In this document: in pieces, positions 38,319 to 45,933 of the stretch
Layout of the letters: each line of letters opens with the position of its first letter
How positions within the stretch are numbered: position 1 is the first letter of the stretch
From: Salinicola halimionae
GTDB lineage: Bacteria; Pseudomonadota; Gammaproteobacteria; Pseudomonadales; Halomonadaceae
Assembly (NCBI RefSeq): GCF_003206065.1
Contig: NZ_PZJQ01000002.1
Span: 609,545-673,544, forward strand
DNA length: 64,000 nucleotides
Reading direction: 5' to 3'
Program-made: the position numbers and the translations under genes
The notes under the pieces: generated by a model
What the model saw: only the letters and a program-made list of their open reading frames with translations
Database searches by the model: none
Told to the model about the DNA's origin: nothing

Positions 38319-39370
38319 GTGCTGGGCGTCTCGTTGTCGTTATTCGCTGTCGCCTCGATCAAATCGCCGACCAGGGCCTCGACGTCGTCCAGGTAGTCGC
38401 TGCCGCTGGAAGGTGGCGTCGGGTCGGAAGTCATCGCGACGGTCATGGCTCGCGAGGGGATCACGTAGAGCAGTTGGCCGCCGTAGCCCCAGCCGTAAAA
38501 GACCGATTCGCCGGCGATACGGGTGATGAACCAACCGTAACCGTAATCGTCACCGTTGAAGAACGAGCGGGTGCGCGGCTGCCACGAGCGCTCGATCCAG
38601 CCAACGGAGAGCACGCGCTGGCCGTCGAGCTGACCGTTCTGACGAAACATCTCGCCGAAGCGCAGCAGCGCCTGCGGCGTCAGCCCCATCTCGTTGCCGC
38701 CGAAGTAGATGCCTTGCGGGTCTCGCGTCCAGGGTGGAATGGCAAAACCCAGTGGCTCGCCCAGCCAGTCGCGGGCGAGCGCCAGAGTCGTGCCACCGGT
38801 GGCTTCGGTGAGTGCGGCAGAGAGCAGATGGCTGTTGCCGGTGGAGTAGAGCATTCGACCGCCGGGTTCGTCGACGAAGGGACGTTCGAGCGCATCGTGG
38901 ACCCAGTTCGGGCTTGCGACCCAGGCACCGTAGTTGCTGCCGGAAGTGCGCTCCAATCCGGCCTGCATCGAGAGCAGGTTGCCCACGGTGATCTTGTTCA
39001 CGCGAGGATCGATATCGGCGGGAACACGGTCACCCAGCAGCTCGACAATCGGTTGATCGACGCTCTCGATCACGCCGCGATCGATCGCGGCGCCCACCAA
39101 CGCCGAGATCAGTGTCTTTGAGAGTGACTTGATATTGGCAGTCTCGTCGGTCGCGTGGCCGCGAAAGCTCTCGTCGATCACGGTCTCGCCATCAATGGCG
39201 ACCAGCAGGGTGTGGCTGCGCGGCAGGACGCTGGCGCGCTCGATGACGCTCTCCCGACGGTCGGCGGCCAGGGCCGCGGTCGCCTGCTCGAGCGGCAGCA
39301 GCGTCAGCAGGCCAACGAGGCAGAGACGCCAGGCAGGCATGGAGTGAGAGCTTGTGAGAGAGGTCGGCAT
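38315..39370 (-). CDS. Exported serine hydrolase of the beta-lactamase class C fold
   Basis: A 351-residue penicillin-binding-protein-like serine hydrolase. A signal peptide is evident (LCLVGLLTLLPLEQATAALA). The S-x-x-K motif is SLSK (Ser82, Lys85) in IKSLSKTLISALVGAAID, the Tyr motif is YSTGN, and the third region is FYGWGYGGQLLYVIP. It could be an esterase, a D-aminopeptidase or an amide hydrolase; there is no sign that it is a dedicated antibiotic resistance enzyme. The ATG at 39370 is chosen to include the signal peptide. It is coupled to the gamma-glutamyltransferase gene. Confidence 0.85.
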   Translation of the reverse strand: MPTSLTSSHSMPAWRLCLVGLLTLLPLEQATAALAADRRESVIERASVLPRSHTLLVAIDGETVIDESFRGHATDETANIKSLSKTLISALVGAAIDRGVIESVDQPIVELLGDRVPADIDPRVNKITVGNLLSMQAGLERTSGSNYGAWVASPNWVHDALERPFVDEPGGRMLYSTGNSHLLSAALTEATGGTTLALARDWLGEPLGFAIPPWTRDPQGIYFGGNEMGLTPQALLRFGEMFRQNGQLDGQRVLSVGWIERSWQPRTRSFFNGDDYGYGWFITRIAGESVFYGWGYGGQLLYVIPSRAMTVAMTSDPTPPSSGSDYLDDVEALVGDLIEATANNDNETPST

Positions 39371-39438
39371 GTTTCCGAGTGTGGCGCATGCCACCGCGAT
39401 CTTCCACGTGGGTCTATTGGCTCGGCCCAGGGGACTTT

Positions 39439-40416
39439 TCAGACCGTGCGGGTCCGGGCGCCAGCGCGCCAGCCATGCAGATAGAAACCGAGATAGCGCA
39501 GGGCGACGTAGCCGACGATGCCCGTGGCAACGATCACTTCCAGTATCGCCAGACCGTGAATGATGGCGACATCGTGCGCGTTGAAGCCATGGTCCTGCAT
39601 CCATCCGGCTGTCTTCGCCAGTGCCGAGGCGCCAATCACCATGGGGAAGGTGAAGGCGGCGTAGCCTGGGCTGTAGGGCAGTCGCAGAAGTTTGAAAAAC
39701 GCCAGATAGATCACGGCGGTCATCAGGATGGCGATGCCCGCGAGTAGTGCGACCATCAGCGGGTTCGGTTCGGTGACCACGGTGAGATAACCCGCCAGCG
39801 ACAGACTCGCGGGTGCCGCCATGATGGCGATGGTGGGCTTGGCGGGATCGGGAATCTCGTCGGCGAAAATCAGCCGATAGATCATCACTGGCAGCAGAAC
39901 CGCATAGAGCGCCATGCCGAAATAGAGCAGGCCTGTGGCCAGCGGGTGCAGCGCTGCGACACCCGGAAATGCCACGTCGGCGACGATGATACCCACCGGT
40001 GGTACGAACCAGGCAGGCACCATATGGTGAAGTTCGAAGGTCTTTGCACGATGAGCGACAAAGGCGGCGAGAAAGCTCAGGTGGAGCGCTACCGCGGCGA
40101 GCCAGAGCACGACGCCAGCCGCCGGCATGATCCAGTCTCCTACGGTTTTCGATACCACCATCAACGCCATGGCGAAGGTGGGTACCACGCTACCGACGAC
40201 GGGATGCGCCAGATCCGCTCGCAGCAGACGGGGATGAAGCACGAACTTGGTGCCGAGAATCAGCAGCAGGATCGCAGCGATGGCTGCGCCCGCCAACTGT
40301 GCCCCGCCGCCGAGCGGGGCGAAGCCTTCCCAACTCCAGCCGAGGCTGGAGATGCCCAGCGCCAGACCGGCCATTGGGGTCGGGGCAGTCTGAAGTCGCT
40401 GGGACATCGTGATCAT
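39439..40416 (-). CDS. TDT-family transporter (TehA/Mae1/SLAC1-like)
   Basis: A 325-residue inner-membrane protein with about ten hydrophobic segments, fitting the tellurite-resistance/dicarboxylate transporter family. Features include PTPMAGLALGISSLGWSWE near the N-terminus and VPAWFVPPVGIIVADVAF in the centre. The family includes malate and sulfite transporters and anion channels, so a small organic or inorganic anion is likely. GAGGAG lies seven bases before the ATG. It starts a run of five minus-strand genes and diverges from a LysR gene. Confidence 0.85.
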   Translation of the reverse strand: MITMSQRLQTAPTPMAGLALGISSLGWSWEGFAPLGGGAQLAGAAIAAILLLILGTKFVLHPRLLRADLAHPVVGSVVPTFAMALMVVSKTVGDWIMPAAGVVLWLAAVALHLSFLAAFVAHRAKTFELHHMVPAWFVPPVGIIVADVAFPGVAALHPLATGLLYFGMALYAVLLPVMIYRLIFADEIPDPAKPTIAIMAAPASLSLAGYLTVVTEPNPLMVALLAGIAILMTAVIYLAFFKLLRLPYSPGYAAFTFPMVIGASALAKTAGWMQDHGFNAHDVAIIHGLAILEVIVATGIVGYVALRYLGFYLHGWRAGARTRTV

Positions 40417-40466
40417 GTGTTTCTCCTCGGAAGCGATGGAGACACCTTATGGCAATTCGAGCTATC

Positions 40467-40510
40467 GTTATATTTTAACTTTTTTCACAATTCGTTTTGT
40501 TATATTTAAC
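40467..40510. promoter_or_regulatory. Direct repeats in the LysR/TDT divergent promoter region
   Basis: Two near-identical AT-rich sites, GTTATATTTTAAC (40467-40479) and GTTATATTTAAC (40499-40510), start 32 bp apart, about three helical turns, between the divergent starts. The region is far richer in A/T than its surroundings. This fits binding sites for the adjacent LysR regulator, an inference without a known consensus. Confidence 0.55.
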
Positions 40511-40557
40511 AAATTGGTGGCTTTGCATGAACACGCGACGAAATCGAGGAGCTTTGG

Positions 40558-41451
40558 ATGGCTATCACGTTCCGGCAGTTGCAGGTTTTCGTTGCCGTCG
40601 CGCGGGAACGCACGCTAACCACGGCGGCGGCGACGTTGTTTCTGACCAAGCCGGCGGTCAGCATTGCGCTGGCGGAGCTCGAAAAGCAGTGCGGGCGAAC
40701 GCTTTTCGACCGTCATCGCAACCGGCTCTATCTCAATGATCAGGGCCGACGCCTGCTGCCGATGGCGGATGAACTATTGGCACGCGGCGATGCCATCGAG
40801 CAGCTGTTCGACAACGATGCCCTCGGCGGGCATCTGCATATCGGCGCCAGCTACACGATCGGTCATCAGTTATTGCCGATGTTGTTGCGGGATTTTCGTC
40901 TTGAGACCGGTCACCGGGATCAGCAGGTGACCATCGCCAACAGCGCGGCGATCTGCGCGGCGCTGGAAGCGTTCGAACTGGATATCGGCATGATCGAGGG
41001 GCGCGTTGCCGGTGAGCGCTTCCATGTCATGCCTTGGCGGCGTGACCGTATGCTGATTGCGGCAGCCCCCGATCATCCCCTTGCGCAGCGGGGCAAGGTC
41101 GAGGTCGAGGCGATGGCGGATTACGCCTGGCTGTTACGAGAGCCGGGATCGGGCACGCGGGAGCAGTTCATGCGTTTCATTGCGCCACAGTTGCCGCAAT
41201 GGGAGCTCAGTCTGGAGATAAACTCGGCGGAGGCGATTATCAACGCCGCATCAGCCGGGCTGGGATTGACGTGCCTGTCCACGTTGGAAGCGCGTCACCC
41301 ACTGAACGATGGTCGCCTGGTCGAAATCGAGCTGGCGCTGGAAATGACGCGGGAATTCAGTCTGGTGCTGCACCGAGATAAATATCGCAGTCCGCTGATC
41401 GAGCGATTTATCGGATTCTGCAGAGATCGGGGTGACAGTGTCGAAACATGA
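40558..41451 (+). CDS. LysR-family transcriptional regulator
   Basis: A 297-residue LysR regulator. The N-terminal winged helix-turn-helix is typical (ITFRQLQVFVAVARERTLTT, FLTKPAVSIALAELEKQCG, LFDRHRNRLYLNDQGRRLL), followed by the substrate-binding domain (GGHLHIGASYTIGHQLLPML, FELDIGMIEG, AASAGLGLTCLS). It is transcribed away from the TDT transporter gene with 141 bp between them, which suggests control of that gene and its downstream partners. The inducer is unknown. Confidence 0.93.
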   Translation: MAITFRQLQVFVAVARERTLTTAAATLFLTKPAVSIALAELEKQCGRTLFDRHRNRLYLNDQGRRLLPMADELLARGDAIEQLFDNDALGGHLHIGASYTIGHQLLPMLLRDFRLETGHRDQQVTIANSAAICAALEAFELDIGMIEGRVAGERFHVMPWRRDRMLIAAAPDHPLAQRGKVEVEAMADYAWLLREPGSGTREQFMRFIAPQLPQWELSLEINSAEAIINAASAGLGLTCLSTLEARHPLNDGRLVEIELALEMTREFSLVLHRDKYRSPLIERFIGFCRDRGDSVET

Positions 41452-41483
41452 ATTCTGATGTCAGCCAGCCACCGGGCATCCCT

Positions 41484-41508
41484 GCCCCCGAGAAGCACTC
41501 TCGGGGGC
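41484..41508. terminator. Hairpin between convergent LysR and DUF2501 genes
   Basis: A perfect 10-bp GC-rich inverted repeat, GCCCCCGAGA/TCTCGGGGGC, around the loop AGCAC in the short space between convergent genes. It has no T run, but position and stability suggest a shared transcript end. Confidence 0.55.
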
Positions 41509-41542
41509 GAGTATTGGTGCAACGGATCACTCGTTGTTGATA

Positions 41543-42007
41543 TCAGCCGCCAAGGAATGACGACATCGCCTTGTCCGTGATCATGCCGCAGGCCTTCTCA
41601 CCTGCCTTGTCCTTAAGGTTGGTCAGGCTGAAAGTCTGACCGTTTCCGCCATCGAGCAACCCGCTCAGTCCCTGCTGGTAGCTGTCGTTCTCCTCGGCCT
41701 GACTCTGGCCGCCAATCTTCTCGAGCAGGCCGTTCTTGACCTTGTCGGTGGCGCTTTCGGTATAGCCCTGGTCCTGGCAATAGCCGAGGACGCCGGCGAC
41801 GTTCTGCATGCTGCCGAGGTTCATGGAGCCGGAGCCCAGTGCGCTCAGCAGAGAGGCGCCGCTGGCAGTGCCCGTACTCTGGGAGGACTGGCCGGACATC
41901 ATCTCGCCAGCGCTTTTCTTGACGCTATCGAAACTGTAGGCCGAGGCCATCGGCGAGGCCGCGACGGAGGCGGTCAGCAGAGCAGCGGAAAGGAAACGAA
42001 GATTCAT
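41543..42007 (-). CDS. DUF2501 domain-containing exported protein
   Basis: A 154-residue protein with a clear signal peptide (FLSAALLTASVAASPMASA). The mature part is Ser/Gly-rich and contains two cysteines (VLGYCQDQGY and EKACGMITDKAM) in the arrangement of the DUF2501 family, whose E. coli member is YjjA. Function is unknown. CAGGAG lies ten bases before the chosen ATG. It converges on the LysR gene and seems monocistronic. Confidence 0.85.
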   Translation of the reverse strand: MNLRFLSAALLTASVAASPMASAYSFDSVKKSAGEMMSGQSSQSTGTASGASLLSALGSGSMNLGSMQNVAGVLGYCQDQGYTESATDKVKNGLLEKIGGQSQAEENDSYQQGLSGLLDGGNGQTFSLTNLKDKAGEKACGMITDKAMSSFLGG

Positions 42008-42276
42008 CAAATATGACTCCTGAATAAAAAATACCCCCATGCAAGAGAGGGCTCGATGAAGCGAATCGCGACTGGAGACGAAATGTTGACGATAGGGCGA
42101 TGAGACGCCGCGCTAGCGCTGTCCTACGCTAGGTTAACCACAGCCGACGGTTCAAGATCGGGTAATGACGACCTTCCGGTGATCTCATTGCTCGATGAAG
42201 AAACGCCGAGCCGGCGTCATGGTCTGGGCTTTGAGTATCGGAAGGGACCCGATGTTCCCTCGAAAAAGGAGATGTC

Positions 42277-42465
42277 ATGATTATTACCGTGGGTGAATTC
42301 AGGAAAGTGCTCGAAGAGTACGACGATGATCTGGAATTGAGTTTCAGCGGTCTGGAGTATCATCGTGTTCGGGCCAAGGGCGAGATGCATCTGGAAGTCG
42401 AGTTCGAAGAGAAAATCTTCAGGGATAAGGTGGGCCACATCAAGGTTCATGACGAGAAGCCCTGA
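42277..42465 (+). CDS. Small conserved-looking hypothetical protein
   Basis: A 62-residue acidic protein beginning MIITVGEFRKVLEEYDDDLE, with alternating strands (LEVEFEEKIF) and no membrane segment or signal peptide. A strong AAAGGAG Shine-Dalgarno sequence six bases before the ATG and balanced composition support a real gene. I do not recognise a characterised family. It stands alone between the divergent DUF2501 gene and the ubiM-like gene. Confidence 0.65.
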   Translation: MIITVGEFRKVLEEYDDDLELSFSGLEYHRVRAKGEMHLEVEFEEKIFRDKVGHIKVHDEKP

Positions 42466-42633
42466 ACTCGACGATTAGTCTATAGGCTTGGCCGACATCG
42501 TTGCTTTTCGGAGCTGGCGTCGTCTGGAGACGGCTCGAGTGATGGCGGAACCGTCGGAGTGCCTCGCTGAGGCTACGCCGTGGCGCCCTTTTCCGTTACC
42601 GTTACGCCTCACCGATGCTAGGGAGCGGCACTC

Positions 42634-43842
42634 ATGGATGATTCAACCCTTGTGACACAGGTCGACGTTGCCGTTGTCGGCGGCGGGCCGATCGGCCTGT
42701 GTTTCGCCAATGCGCTGTCGCGCCAGGGCGTGAGTTCCATGCTGATTGATCGCCAGCCGCGATCAGCGATGGTGGAACCCGGCAGTGACGGGCGAGAAAT
42801 CGCGCTGACCCGGGCCTCCCGACAGATCCTCGACAAGCTCGATGTCTGGCCTAGAGTCGAGCCGGCCGAACGCGCCCGGATGCGTGGCGCCAAGGTTTTC
42901 GATGGCCAGTCGCTATTTGCGATGCAGATCGCGCCGGATGCTGCCAAAGACGAGCCACTGGGTTGCCTGGTGCCCAATCAGGCGATCCGACGATCTGCTT
43001 ACGCGGCATTGCAGGCGGCGACTCCCGGACAGGGCGAGACCCTGTGGCGTGACGAGCACGAAATCGCGCGCTTCCAGGCAGGCGATGAAGCCGTCGATAT
43101 CGTTCTCGATAGTGGCGAGCGCATTCATGCCTCTTTGCTGGTAGCAGCGGATAGCCGTTTTTCCACCACGCGCCGTGCCATGGGGATTCCCGTTCACACC
43201 TATCAGCACGGCCAGCACATGCTGGTCTGTCGGATGCATCATGATGAACCTCATGATCAGACGGCGTGGGAGTGGTTCGGCCATGGCCAGACACTGGCGC
43301 TGCTGCCGGTCGACACCCATTGTTCCTCGGTCGTATTGACGCTGTCCCCGGCGGAAATGGAGAAGCAACTCGCGCTGAGCGTCGAGGCGTTCAATAGGGA
43401 TATCACCCAACGTTTCGGCGGCCGGCTAGGTTCGATGCGTCGGGTCGCCGAGCCGCACCGTTATCCGCTGGTCAGCGTCTATGCCGAGCGTTTCGTCGGG
43501 CCCCGTCAGGCACTGATCGGCGATGCCGCCGTGGGCATGCACCCGGTGACCGCACATGGCTTCAACCTCGGCCTGCAGGGCCTGTCGCGGCTGGCGGATC
43601 TGATTGGCGCCGCGCGTGCGCAGGGTCAGGACATTGCATCGCCATCGCTGCTCAGGCGCTATCAGCGCGAGCAGCGCCTGGCGACCGCGCCGCTGTTCGC
43701 CGCGACCCTGGCTATCGTCGGTTTATATACCGATGATCGAGTTCCGGCCAAACTGCTGCGCAAGGCGGTGCTGCGAGCCGGTGCGGCGGCCTGGCCGGTG
43801 AAGCGCCTGATAGCCGGTCATTTGATGCGGTCGTCGGATTAG
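42634..43842 (+). CDS. ubiM: FAD-dependent ubiquinone hydroxylase, UbiM-like
   Basis: A 402-residue class A flavoprotein monooxygenase of the UbiH/UbiF/UbiM group acting in ubiquinone ring hydroxylation. FAD motifs are VAVVGGGPIGLCFANAL, LLVAADSRFSTTR and ALIGDAAVGMHPVTAHGFNL, the last being the signature of this group. Sequence flavour (PIGLCFANALSRQG) suggests UbiM rather than UbiH or UbiF, but this needs phylogeny. Its position away from other ubi genes agrees with UbiM, which is patchily distributed and probably horizontally spread. Confidence 0.75.
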   Translation: MDDSTLVTQVDVAVVGGGPIGLCFANALSRQGVSSMLIDRQPRSAMVEPGSDGREIALTRASRQILDKLDVWPRVEPAERARMRGAKVFDGQSLFAMQIAPDAAKDEPLGCLVPNQAIRRSAYAALQAATPGQGETLWRDEHEIARFQAGDEAVDIVLDSGERIHASLLVAADSRFSTTRRAMGIPVHTYQHGQHMLVCRMHHDEPHDQTAWEWFGHGQTLALLPVDTHCSSVVLTLSPAEMEKQLALSVEAFNRDITQRFGGRLGSMRRVAEPHRYPLVSVYAERFVGPRQALIGDAAVGMHPVTAHGFNLGLQGLSRLADLIGAARAQGQDIASPSLLRRYQREQRLATAPLFAATLAIVGLYTDDRVPAKLLRKAVLRAGAAAWPVKRLIAGHLMRSSD

Positions 43843-43953
43843 CGGTATTCGATACTGGATAGCGCACGGTATTCGACACGAGACTGCGGAACGGAACCCG
43901 ACGGGCGATATCTGTCTTCGCCTTTCTCCGTCTTTCTCTCAAGAGGAGTTCGT

Positions 43954-44856
43954 ATGGATCTTGCAATGGTGGGACTCGGGCGCATGGGCGCCAACATGGC
44001 CGAGCGGCTGGTGCGCGACGGGCACCGCGTGGTGGGTTGCGACCCCAGCGAGGAGGCGACCGCCAGCGCGGCGGAAAAGGGCATCGAGCCGTCGACATCG
44101 CTGGCCGCAGCGGTCGGGGCTCTGCCGTCGCCCAGAATCGTCTGGCTGATGGTTCCCGCCGGCCCGCTGGTGGACAAGCTCATCGCCGAGCTCGAACCGA
44201 TGTTGTCTAAGGACGACATCGTGATCGACGGTGGCAACTCGATGTACAAGGACACCGTGCGCCGGGCCGAGACGCTGCGCGAGCATCATCTTCATTACGT
44301 CGATGTCGGCACCAGTGGTGGCGTCTGGGGGCTTCAGGAAGGCTACAGCATGATGGTGGGGGGCGAGACGTCCATCGTCGAGTCACTCAAGCCGCTGTTC
44401 GAGACCCTGGCGCCGGCTGCCGACAAGGGCTGGGGGCATGTCGGCCCCAGCGGTTCCGGTCACTTTACCAAGATGGTCCACAATGGCATCGAGTACGGCA
44501 TGATGCAGGCCTATGCCGAAGGTTTCGCGATCATGGAGCGCAAGGATTTCGATCTCGATCTGCATCAGGTCGCCGAGATATGGCGCCATGGCAGCGTGGT
44601 GCGCTCCTGGCTGCTCGACCTGACCGCCGACGCGCTGGGAAAGGATCCGTCGCTCGAGGGCATCGCACCGTACGTGGCGGACTCGGGTGAAGGTCGTTGG
44701 ACCGTGGCCGAAGCCATCGAACTCGACGTCAGCGCACCGGTGATCACGCTGTCGCTGCTCGAGCGTCTGCGTTCCCGCGAACAGGACTCCTACGGCGACA
44801 AACTGCTATCCGCCATGCGTAACGAGTTTGGTGGTCACGCGATCAAGAAGGACTAG
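43954..44856 (+). CDS. gnd: 6-phosphogluconate dehydrogenase (decarboxylating), short type
   Basis: A 300-residue enzyme producing ribulose-5-phosphate from 6-phosphogluconate. It is the short, mostly NAD-dependent type (about 300 residues) rather than the 470-residue enterobacterial form. The nucleotide fold is AMVGLGRMGANMAERLV, the substrate motif is DVGTSGGVWGLQEGYSMMVGG, and the catalytic Lys/Asn segment is GSGHFTKMVHNGIEYGMMQ. AAGAGGAG precedes the ATG. No other pentose phosphate gene is adjacent. Confidence 0.93.
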   Translation: MDLAMVGLGRMGANMAERLVRDGHRVVGCDPSEEATASAAEKGIEPSTSLAAAVGALPSPRIVWLMVPAGPLVDKLIAELEPMLSKDDIVIDGGNSMYKDTVRRAETLREHHLHYVDVGTSGGVWGLQEGYSMMVGGETSIVESLKPLFETLAPAADKGWGHVGPSGSGHFTKMVHNGIEYGMMQAYAEGFAIMERKDFDLDLHQVAEIWRHGSVVRSWLLDLTADALGKDPSLEGIAPYVADSGEGRWTVAEAIELDVSAPVITLSLLERLRSREQDSYGDKLLSAMRNEFGGHAIKKD

Positions 44857-45221
44857 TCTGGCGCTGCTTCATGACCGGATCGAGCTTCGTCGGCTGTCTG
44901 CTCGATCTTTTCCTGCTACCAGATGTAGTGTCTCGACGCGCCGAATGGCACAAGCCATCGGCGCGTTTTGCGTTCCGAGACGAGACTTTTTGACCCTTGA
45001 CATGGCGTGAGGCGAGCTACCATGCGGGCTCCGCGGGAGCTTTAAATTGTCCACAGGAAAGTCACAGAAAAAGACCACATCTATGCTTGGAAAATGGGTG
45101 GGCTACCATATATAGTGTTTTCCAGAAGCAGCGGACGCGGTAAGCAAACCGGGATTTCCACGCTGCCAAGCCTGCACCATCGGTCGTCGGTGGGCGTCTT
45201 TACCTGTCAAGGATGGTTATC
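44857..45221. other. Intergenic region upstream of nrdH
   Basis: 365 bp without a gene between gnd and nrdH. It contains the two NrdR boxes and a promoter near 45072-45118, then a leader of about 100 nt to the nrdH start. The stretch near 44990-45060 is AT-rich; nothing else was recognised. Confidence 0.6.
45072..45118 (+). promoter_or_regulatory. Tandem NrdR boxes over the nrdHIEF promoter
   Basis: Two imperfect palindromes related to the NrdR consensus ACACTATATATAGTGT: a weaker box at 45072-45087 (core CCACATCTATG) and a strong box at 45103-45118 (core CCATATATAGTGT). They start 31 bp apart, the three-turn spacing typical of NrdR sites. A putative -10 TATAGT (45111-45116) lies inside the second box and a -35-like TTGGAA (45087-45092) 18 bp upstream touches the first, so NrdR would block RNA polymerase. 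Confidence 0.8.
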
Positions 45222-45446
45222 ATGAGCATCACGATCTATAGCAAACCTGCCTGCGTCCAGTGCAACGCCACTTATCGTGCCCTGGACAAGCAGGGAATCG
45301 ACTATACCGTGGTCGACCTGACGCAAGACGCCGATGCGATGCAGCGTGTCCAGAATCTGGGTTATCGCCAGGTCCCCGTGGTGGTGGCGGGTGAAGATCA
45401 CTGGGCCGGTTTCCGTCCGGACAAGATCAGCACGCTGGTTGCCTGA
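45222..45446 (+). CDS. nrdH: Glutaredoxin-like protein NrdH
   Basis: A 74-residue thioredoxin-fold electron donor for the class Ib ribonucleotide reductase. The redox motif is C-V-Q-C in YSKPACVQCNATYRALDKQG, and the family-typical C-terminal segment is AGEDHWAGFRPDKI. ATG 45222 is preferred over an ATG three codons upstream because AAGGA is then at the normal distance. It is the first gene of nrdHIEF. Confidence 0.96.
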   Translation: MSITIYSKPACVQCNATYRALDKQGIDYTVVDLTQDADAMQRVQNLGYRQVPVVVAGEDHWAGFRPDKISTLVA

Positions 45447-45528
45447 TCCGGCCCTTTCGAATTTGTCAGGCTAGTGCGGAACTGGATTCCGCGCTGCCGA
45501 AAGCCGCGCAGGGCGCAGGAGAGCCGTC

Positions 45529-45933
45529 ATGGCTGGGCTGGTCTATTTCTCGACCAAATCAGGCAATACACGGCGCTTCGTCGAGAAGCTAGGTCTACCG
45601 GCAAACCGGATTCCGCTTAACCGAAGCGACCCACCCCTGCAGGTTGAAGAACCCTATATTCTCGTTGTACCGACCTACGGCGATGGCGACCCGCGCTCTG
45701 CGGTACCCGCGCCAGTCATTCGCTTTCTGAATGACGAACACAACCGGTCCCTGATTCGCGGCGTGATCGCCGGCGGCAATACCAACTTCGGCGAGTCCTT
45801 CGGTCTGGCTGGGCGAGTCGTTGCGCAAAAGTGTCAGGTACCGCTTCTCTATCGTTTTGAACTGATGGGCACTGTCGAAGATGTTCATCGAGTCGTCGCA
45901 GGAGTGACCGAATTTTGGAAACGCTCAGCCTAG
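45529..45933 (+). CDS. nrdI: Flavodoxin-like activator NrdI
   Basis: A 134-residue FMN protein that supplies the oxidant for assembling the dimanganese-tyrosyl radical cofactor of NrdF. The flavodoxin start is [19 protein letters not shown]; the NrdI features [14 protein letters not shown] and [18 protein letters not shown] are clear. Its end overlaps the nrdE start by 19 bases, giving translational coupling. Confidence 0.96.
   Translation: MAGLVYFSTKSGNTRRFVEKLGLPANRIPLNRSDPPLQVEEPYILVVPTYGDGDPRSAVPAPVIRFLNDEHNRSLIRGVIAGGNTNFGESFGLAGRVVAQKCQVPLLYRFELMGTVEDVHRVVAGVTEFWKRSA

Noticed and set aside
38315-39370. Serine hydrolase as a class C beta-lactamase resistance gene.
   Set aside because: It has the SxxK fold, but the Tyr motif is YSTGN and the context is metabolic; esterase or amidase is more likely, and no ampR-like gene is adjacent.
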